Origin: Desulfobulbaceae bacterium
GTDB taxonomy: Bacteria > Desulfobacterota > Desulfobulbia > Desulfobulbales > Desulfobulbaceae
Direction of reading: 5' to 3'
NCBI GenBank assembly: GCA_011391865.1
Contig: JAABPV010000044.1
Coordinates: 1-64,000 of the forward strand
Length of the DNA: 64,000 nt
The position numbers were made by a program, and so were the translations under genes. The notes beneath the pieces were generated by a model. It did not search any database, was not told the DNA's origin, and worked only from the letters and a program-made list of their open reading frames with translations. Shown here in pieces: positions 58,948 to 64,000 of this stretch (within the stretch, counting starts at the first letter, position 1; each line of letters opens with the position of its first letter).

Positions 58948-59418
58948 CTATGGAAAAGTCAGCTCCTGTTGTTTGCCTGACTCCTCGGTTCTGCCGGGCA
59001 AATTGGGAAAAGCGGGATCGCTGATACCTTCCTGCATCTGCTGGAGCTGCATCTGCTTGATATTCGCGCTGACCTGCGAAACCATCATCGGCATCATCGC
59101 GGTCTTGAACCGGTCAGGAAACTCCCAAGGCCGCATGTTGCCGATGATGACTTGCACCATCTGCGGCTGAATGTTCTGCCGGTAGGCGGTTGAAGCGTAC
59201 TGGTACATGTTGTTCATCATCTTGCCCGGCAGCTCATCTTTGAGCGGCATGGCCTCATACTGCTTGCGCATGGTCTCCCGCTGCATCTGCGTGATTATGT
59301 CGTCAACGGCCTGAAGCGTCTCCGGGTCAAAATCAAGCGCGCGCGCAGGTGCCGCCGTCATGATTAGCCCTGCGGCACTCAGCAGCAGACCGGCGCGGAC
59401 TGCTCTCAGCATGTTCAT
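58948..59418 (-). CDS. Met/Gln-rich secreted protein, paralogue 3 (A and B modules)
   Basis: 156 residues. Signal peptide ending APARA-LDFD. The N-terminal module A (LDFDPETLQAVDDIITQMQR, then MPLKDELPGKMMNNMYQYAS) matches the two small paralogues; the C-terminal module B (NIQPQMVQVIIGNMRPWEFP, DRFKTAMMPMMVSQVSANIK, MQEGISDPAFPNLPG) matches the two large ones. It therefore links the whole family. No cysteine. The G-rich site GGGGGCAG precedes the ATG. Confidence 0.8.
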   Translation of the reverse strand: MNMLRAVRAGLLLSAAGLIMTAAPARALDFDPETLQAVDDIITQMQRETMRKQYEAMPLKDELPGKMMNNMYQYASTAYRQNIQPQMVQVIIGNMRPWEFPDRFKTAMMPMMVSQVSANIKQMQLQQMQEGISDPAFPNLPGRTEESGKQQELTFP

Positions 59419-59526
59419 TTTCTGCCCCCTTTTCTCTTTTTAAAAAATAATTTCAGCAAATAATATACTACGGTAGCACAGAGCGGGCCAAGAAGTCAAG
59501 CCCCGGCGTGACAACCATGTCCGCGA

Positions 59527-59562
59527 ACAAAGAAGCCGGAGCGGCTGACAGCCCGCTCCGGC
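59527..59562 (-). terminator. Stem-loop terminator after paralogue 4
   Basis: GCCGGAGCGG / CCGCTCCGGC stem (59535-59544, 59553-59562), then TTCTTTGTT on the minus strand. Confidence 0.65.
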
Positions 59563-59608
59563 CTTGTTTCTATCGCAACTGCCTTGCATCGGCAGGTCAG
59601 AACTGCAC

Positions 59609-59944
59609 TTAAGGCAGAGGAATCGGCCTCTCAACCATCCGCTGCATCAGCACGCCTCTGGTGGCGTTCATGTTCGCTTCCATCATCACCGGCTGAATCT
59701 GATTCATCAGGATGGTCTTGGATGCGAACTCCTGCATCATTTTGCCGCGCATCTGGTTCTGGAGCGGAGCTTGCGGATACAGCTCCTGCATCGTCCGCTG
59801 CTGCATCTTGACAATCATTTCATTGATCATCGCTGTGATTTCAGGATCAATTGTCAAAGCTGACGCATTGTGAGCAGTCATTACAGAGCCAAAAGCAGCT
59901 ATTCCAAGAACAAATTTAATGGCGATTCTTTTCATGGACTTCAT
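59609..59944 (-). CDS. Met/Gln-rich small secreted protein, paralogue 4 (module A)
   Basis: 111 residues, AGGAGGAG site. Signal peptide ending HNASA-LTID. Module A only: LTIDPEITAMINEMIVKMQQ, MRGKMMQEFASKTILMNQIQ and PVMMEANM. By my count 16 of its 111 residues are Met, an extreme content, and it has no cysteine. Function unknown. Confidence 0.8.
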   Translation of the reverse strand: MKSMKRIAIKFVLGIAAFGSVMTAHNASALTIDPEITAMINEMIVKMQQRTMQELYPQAPLQNQMRGKMMQEFASKTILMNQIQPVMMEANMNATRGVLMQRMVERPIPLP

Positions 59945-60223
59945 TGCAGTCTCCTCCTTTTAATCAGTTCTGCATGTTTTATTTGGTCATATAGACTCTT
60001 GGCCTCTCCCCGTTTCTCATCGCTGCCAAGAACCATTCCCGTATAAGAACAGGATAGCATGTGGCATGTGACAATGTCAAGGCACTGAGGCCGATTTTTT
60101 CAAACAAGGAAACTGCGCTGGTGCAGGAGCATGTCTGCGCAGATGCGTCCAGAAAAATAGAGTACGGAAGAAAGCGGTGAATGGCGCAAGGAAGGAGCGG
60201 ACAGAACTGCTGCCGCTGATGAA

Positions 60224-60259
60224 AGAAAGCCGGAGAATTTGACGTATCTCCGGCTTTCT
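60224..60259 (-). terminator. Stem-loop terminator after paralogue 5
   Basis: AGAAAGCCGGAGA / TCTCCGGCTTTCT, 13 bp with a 10-base loop, then TTCATC on the minus strand. The remaining intergenic DNA 59945-60297 shows no gene. Confidence 0.65.
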
Positions 60260-60297
60260 GATCCGCTTCTCAGGAACGAAGCGGAGTGACCGCAGGC

Positions 60298-60627
60298 TTA
60301 TCTGGCCGTCTGCATGATCTGCATCTGTTGCGGCTTGATCTGGTTGCGCATCTTCTCCATCATCACCGGCTGAATGACGTTCTGCATGAAGTTCTGCGGG
60401 GTGCGCTCATTCATCATCTTGGTCATCATCTGCGGCTTGAGCAGCATGGCGGAGTAGTTCTTCTGGATCATCTCCTGCTGCATCTGAACCAAAGCCTGAT
60501 CAACGGTGTTCAGGGTGGCAGGGTCGATGCTCAGAGTTGTGCCCTTCTGCGCGAACGCGGAGCCAGCGGCCATGATCAGACCGGCGGCAGCCATGCTCAG
60601 TGCAAATTTTACAGTCACACCTTTCAT
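60298..60627 (-). CDS. Met/Gln-rich small secreted protein, paralogue 5 (module A)
   Basis: 109 residues, GAGGAGGAGG site. Signal peptide ending GSAFA-QKGT. Module A: LSIDPATLNTVDQALVQMQQ, LLKPQMMTKMMNERTPQNFM, NVIQPVMMEKMRNQIKPQQM. Also 16 Met by my count, no cysteine. Closest in layout to paralogue 4. First in order of the series on the minus strand. Confidence 0.8.
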   Translation of the reverse strand: MKGVTVKFALSMAAAGLIMAAGSAFAQKGTTLSIDPATLNTVDQALVQMQQEMIQKNYSAMLLKPQMMTKMMNERTPQNFMQNVIQPVMMEKMRNQIKPQQMQIMQTAR

Positions 60628-60900
60628 TTGTACCTCCTCCTCGTGTTGAACTGATGGACGCGGAATTGTTTCCTTATCCTATCCTTTTGCGCCGGACGCG
60701 AACCTGTTTCACGTCCAGCGAAACAAAGTTCTGTCCGGCCCACACGCCTCGCAGAACTTCATTACTCTTTATTGCAGCCCAGCTTGTTCCGTGCCGGGAA
60801 GAATATTTTTTGATGACAGCGGCCAGCATGAACTGAGCCGTATATTATCCAATACGACATGGGCCAGCCTTTGTCAAGGAGCAAAATTCACAGGGCGGCC
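60628..60900. other. Intergenic region between paralogue 5 and the beta-helix gene
   Basis: 273 bases without a recognisable gene. It must hold the promoter of paralogue 5 and the end of the beta-helix transcript; no clear terminator stem with a T-run was seen. Confidence 0.3.
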
Positions 60901-63717
60901 TCACATTCCTTGGAAATTCGGCCTGCGCCCCTGCGAGCCGCCCACGGTTCCGGCGGATTCGCCCAGCTCTTTGTAGAGCATCATGTCCCGCCCGCCGTTG
61001 CCGCTCACCGTGTTGCCGTCCATGAAGATCTTGGCCAGTGCCTCGTGCGGATACCCGGCGACAATGCCGCCGCTGCGGCTCGCGTTCGGATCCGCGCTGT
61101 TGCCGGAAACCATGTTGCCTTGCACGAAGAGGTCGCTCCGGTTGATGGAGGAGACAAATATGCCGGTTCTGCGGTTGCCGCGCACAGTGTTGCCGCGCAC
61201 GGTCAGACGGCTGCCTGGAGCGGCCAGCACGGCTGCCGCGTCGCCGGGATTGACGGCGATGCCGACAGTGTTGTCGCGCACCTCGTTGCCCTCAATCGTC
61301 GGATAAGCCTCCTCGCGGATGCCTATGCCAATGTTGTTGCCGTAAATGAGGTTACTTTTGACAAACGGCGTGGCCAAGCCGCGCACACCGACACCGGTCA
61401 CTTTGTTGTTGTAGATATTATTGTTGTAGATGTGGCCTGACGCGCCGAGGCCGTTGCTCACGCCGATGGCGTTGTCGTAAATCTGATTGTTGTGGATCTT
61501 CGCCTTCTCGGTGAAGTTCTTCTGGCCGTGGATGCCCACGCCGACGTGCTTGTTGCCGACAATGTGGTTGTCGACGATCTCCGGGGCGCAGTTGAGAATT
61601 TGAATGCCGTGGCCGAACTGGCCGCCGCCGCCGCCGATGACGGTGAAACCTTGAATGCGGCCCGACGAGTTGTCCAAATAGCAGATAAAAACCGCTGATT
61701 CATCAGTGTTCCTGCCGCCACCGTCGATCACCGGCCTGCCCACGCCGATCAGGTTCACCGCCTTGTCGACGATCAGATTCTCTTTGTACACGCCAGAGCT
61801 GACGATGATGTCCTCGCCGTCCTCCGCTGTGTCGATCGCTGTCTGAATGGTGGGATATTCCTCCGGCACCAGCCGTTTGCCAGGCACGCGGCTCTGCTTG
61901 GTGCAGACATAGCCGGTGTCCGGCGCGCTGGTCTTCCTGCCGTTGCTCACCGTCAGGCGCAGGGTGTAGCAGCCTGGCGCGTCCGGAGTCAGGACTGGCC
62001 GCTCGGCTTTGGGATCGGACAGCACGGCCTGGCTGGCCGACGGCCTGCTGGCCAGCGTCCAGAGGTACGTCAGCTCGCCGCCGTTCTGCTTGTTCTTGTC
62101 ATAAGCGGAGAGCGTGACCGGCTTGCCGAGATCCGCCGCGCTGTCCTGCTTGGTGATTTTGGCGGTCGGCGGCTTGTCAGGATCAGCGTTCAAAGTCATG
62201 GTGACCGGCGCGCCGCGCAAGCCCCAGCGGTCAGAAACAGCGAGCTGGACAGCGTACTGGCCACCCTTGTCCGCTGTGAGCTGGCAGGTGCCGTCCTTCT
62301 GCGGCTGAAGCGCGGCCATGCTCTGCGTCGGCCTGCTGACCAGCCGCCATTCATAGCGGAGCGCGTCGCCGTCAGGATCGATGCTGATTTTGCCGTTCAG
62401 CGTCACTTGGTCTCCGGCATAGACCTGCTCGTGCAGCGGCTCTATCCGCGCCTGCGGCGGCTGGTTCGGTTGCTTGGCTGCCGCCACGGTGTCCGGGCCG
62501 CCGTAGGCCCCCAGATCGTTGCTGTCCTCTCCCAAAGAAGGTCCGAAATTTTTGTCGTTATACTGCGGTGAAGGCTCGCCTGCGTCAATGGCGGGCGAGC
62601 CGGGCCGCAGGCGGTAGTCGTGCTGGGCTGGATTGACGAAGAGCGGGTCGGCGAGGATGTTCTTGCTCTTCTCCAGCGTGGCCTGATCCTCGTAGCCGCC
62701 GAACTGAAGGCGGATGTACCAGAGGTAATCTGGGTAAAAACCGTCCGCCCGGTTGTTGGCGTAGAGCAGATTATAGGTGTAGCCGCCGCCGAAGGACTTG
62801 ATGCCTGCCTCGCCGTTGCCCGCCACGATGTTGTTTTTGATCTCCGGCTGGACAGTAGAGACCTTGCCGCCCTCTGGCGCGCTTTTGTTGGCGGCCTCAG
62901 CCACGGAAATGCCCGCCAAGCCGTTGCTGGCGATGGTGTTGTTGGTGACGCGCAGGGCGGTCTGGCCGCAACGCACCCCGGCCTCGCCGTTGCTGTAGAT
63001 CAGGTTGTTGGCCACCCGGCCTGCGGCGAGGGCGACATTCACCCCGGCTTTTTTGTTATTGTGAATGGCGTTGCCGACAATCTCCACCTGGCCCTGCTTG
63101 CCTTCGCCGACATTAATGCCTGCCCAGAGGTTGCGGGTGATCAGATTGCCTTGAATTGTCGCTTGGCAGCCCTCCTCCATGAAAATTCCCGCCTTGCCGT
63201 TGGCGGCGAGAATGCTGCCGGTGACGGTGAGGCGGCAGCTCCGGGCGTAGATGCCTGCGGCGACATTGCTGGTGATGACGCAGCCTCTGACCGTGAAGGC
63301 GGCTCCGTCGCAGTACACGCCCGGCCCGATGTCCAAATCCTGCGGCAGGATCATGGGCGGTCTGCCGCCGGTGATGACAAAGCCGTCAATCACCGCATTG
63401 TCCGCGCCGAAGACCACATAGCCGCCACGCGCACTGCCGTCAATGACAGTGCTGTGCTTAGTCGGGTCGCGCTCCTGAAAGTTCTGGTCCCAGCCGCCCT
63501 CCAAGGTTACGCCGGGCTGAAACATAATGTTGTCGGAATAAGTTCCTGCGGCCACGCGCACGGTGTCGCCGGGCGCAGCGGCTCCCATCGCTTGGCTTAT
63601 AGCCTGATATTGACTGGGAACAAGCAGAATTTTGGCGGCGGCGGGCGAGCAGTAACAGGCCGCGAGCAGCAGCGCAAACAGAACGCGCAGGTAAACGCGG
63701 ACAGATAATATATGCAT
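60901..63717 (-). CDS. Exported double right-handed beta-helix protein with PKD-like domains
   Basis: 938 residues from the ATG at 63717; an ATG at 63729 and a TTG at 63813 are possible alternatives and none has a strong ribosome site. The hydrophobic start RVYLRVLFALLLAACYCSPA has an LAAC sequence that fits a lipobox, so it may be a lipoprotein; otherwise a cut after SPAAA is possible. A first beta-helix (about 30-400) opens LVPSQYQAISQAMGAAAPGD and has repeated NxI-xxN-xxAGI turns. Two PKD/Ig-like domains follow (ISIDPDGDALRYEWRLVSRP; LTYLWTLASRPSASQAVLSD). A second beta-helix (about 610-900) opens with the similar LVPEEYPTIQTAIDTAEDGE. Such folds bind polysaccharides or act as surface proteins. 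It lies next to the Met-rich cluster. Confidence 0.88.
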   Translation of the reverse strand: MHILSVRVYLRVLFALLLAACYCSPAAAKILLVPSQYQAISQAMGAAAPGDTVRVAAGTYSDNIMFQPGVTLEGGWDQNFQERDPTKHSTVIDGSARGGYVVFGADNAVIDGFVITGGRPPMILPQDLDIGPGVYCDGAAFTVRGCVITSNVAAGIYARSCRLTVTGSILAANGKAGIFMEEGCQATIQGNLITRNLWAGINVGEGKQGQVEIVGNAIHNNKKAGVNVALAAGRVANNLIYSNGEAGVRCGQTALRVTNNTIASNGLAGISVAEAANKSAPEGGKVSTVQPEIKNNIVAGNGEAGIKSFGGGYTYNLLYANNRADGFYPDYLWYIRLQFGGYEDQATLEKSKNILADPLFVNPAQHDYRLRPGSPAIDAGEPSPQYNDKNFGPSLGEDSNDLGAYGGPDTVAAAKQPNQPPQARIEPLHEQVYAGDQVTLNGKISIDPDGDALRYEWRLVSRPTQSMAALQPQKDGTCQLTADKGGQYAVQLAVSDRWGLRGAPVTMTLNADPDKPPTAKITKQDSAADLGKPVTLSAYDKNKQNGGELTYLWTLASRPSASQAVLSDPKAERPVLTPDAPGCYTLRLTVSNGRKTSAPDTGYVCTKQSRVPGKRLVPEEYPTIQTAIDTAEDGEDIIVSSGVYKENLIVDKAVNLIGVGRPVIDGGGRNTDESAVFICYLDNSSGRIQGFTVIGGGGGQFGHGIQILNCAPEIVDNHIVGNKHVGVGIHGQKNFTEKAKIHNNQIYDNAIGVSNGLGASGHIYNNNIYNNKVTGVGVRGLATPFVKSNLIYGNNIGIGIREEAYPTIEGNEVRDNTVGIAVNPGDAAAVLAAPGSRLTVRGNTVRGNRRTGIFVSSINRSDLFVQGNMVSGNSADPNASRSGGIVAGYPHEALAKIFMDGNTVSGNGGRDMMLYKELGESAGTVGGSQGRRPNFQGM

Positions 63718-63960
63718 TATGGCGAGCATGGCAAAAAATTGAAAAAAGGCTGCGCTTTCAAAACCGACAGCGCAGAGCGGATTCAGCCGGGCAAAACTGG
63801 ACTGTTTTGGCAAAAAAAATCCGGCGGGCAGTTCCGCCCCTTTTCCGGCATCGCCGCCTCAGTTTGGCGGCCCACTGAAACATGCTCATCACTCTCCTCT
63901 ATTTTTAGACAAAGCGGCGGAATCCCCTTGTTCCGCGCCGTTCCGAGGCTCTCCATTCCC
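63718..63960 (-). promoter_or_regulatory. Structured leader of the beta-helix gene
   Basis: Three hairpins in order on the minus strand: GCGGAA / TTCCGC near 63915-63935; GCCGCC-AAACTGA-GGCGGC near 63855-63875; and a GGCGG / CCGCC stem near 63832-63848 immediately followed by TTTTTTTT (63812-63819). The last looks like an intrinsic terminator about 100 bases before the start codon. No known riboswitch pattern is recognised. Alternatively it ends an upstream gene lying beyond the window. Confidence 0.5.
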
Positions 63961-64000
63961 CGTTTCCGCACAATGTATAACAAAGCGGGGCAAATGGACA

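Noticed and set aside
63718-63960. A cyclic di-GMP riboswitch before the beta-helix gene
   Set aside because: The hairpins are there, but the conserved GEMM core sequence is not.
63783-63983. A 66-codon minus-strand frame at the right edge
   Set aside because: It crosses the hairpins and T-run of the structured leader and has no recognisable features.

Overview
This window looks like part of a chromosome from a sulfur-metabolising member of the Desulfobacterota, most likely a Desulfobulbales relative and possibly a cable bacterium. That is an inference from gene content, not from a marker gene. The evidence is a complex I operon without the NADH-oxidising NuoEFG genes and with a NuoB-NuoC fusion, a TauE/SafE-type sulfite permease, a SulP anion transporter, CbiK, NikR, an ADP-forming acyl-CoA synthetase, a fused TIGR03960-type radical SAM protein, and many toxin-antitoxin modules and short-repeat arrays. 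No rRNA, tRNA, CRISPR array, transposase or phage gene was seen.

Layout. 0.4-2.2 kb: a secreted collagen-like protein with a related domain at each end. 2.2-3.7 kb: TauE/SafE permease with a small membrane partner. 4.0-4.8 kb: a decayed tandem universal stress protein gene. 4.9-6.2 kb: an unrecognised gene. 6.7-10 kb: a minus-strand operon of an SDR epimerase, a PlsC acyltransferase and a lone LivM-like permease. 10.2-13 kb: a 23-bp palindromic array, mntP, a NamZ/DUF1343 gene and a secreted or anchored endonuclease I. 13.2-18.8 kb: a putative conflict system made of a Trypco1 protein and a trypsin-STAND-WD40 protein of 1495 residues, followed by an AbrB/VapC pair lying between two copies of the STAND gene's 3' end. 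18.8-28 kb: radical SAM protein, two more toxin-antitoxin pairs, a second palindromic array in front of a DUF4469/HU-like gene, a GH13 glucan enzyme and a frameshifted PIN/NYN gene. 28-38.5 kb: miaB, acetyl-CoA synthetase-GNAT, a phosphorylase-STAND-TPR protein, SulP and aspartokinase. 38.5-53 kb: the nuo operon nuoA-BC-arfB-D-H-I-J-K-L // M-N, split between nuoL and nuoM by about 3.9 kb of accessory DNA that has hicAB at one end, a VapC locus at the other, and a 21-bp tandem array inside. 53-56.6 kb: a M48 peptidase, NikR, a DUF296 protein and CbiK. 56.7-60.6 kb: five paralogous secreted Met/Gln-rich proteins, each apparently with its own leader and a similar terminator. 60.9-63.7 kb: an exported double beta-helix/PKD protein with a structured leader.

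How it fits together. The core is respiratory and metabolic: proton-pumping complex I fed by a non-NADH donor, anion and sulfite transport, an acetyl-CoA/acetate enzyme, and nickel and tetrapyrrole metal handling. Around it are exported structural proteins (collagen-like, Met/Gln-rich family, beta-helix) that could form envelope or extracellular material. Two STAND proteins and five toxin-antitoxin modules occupy the accessory segments. The least explained and most interesting parts are the Met/Gln-rich paralogue cluster, the three short-repeat arrays that each sit just upstream of a start codon, and the split nuo operon.
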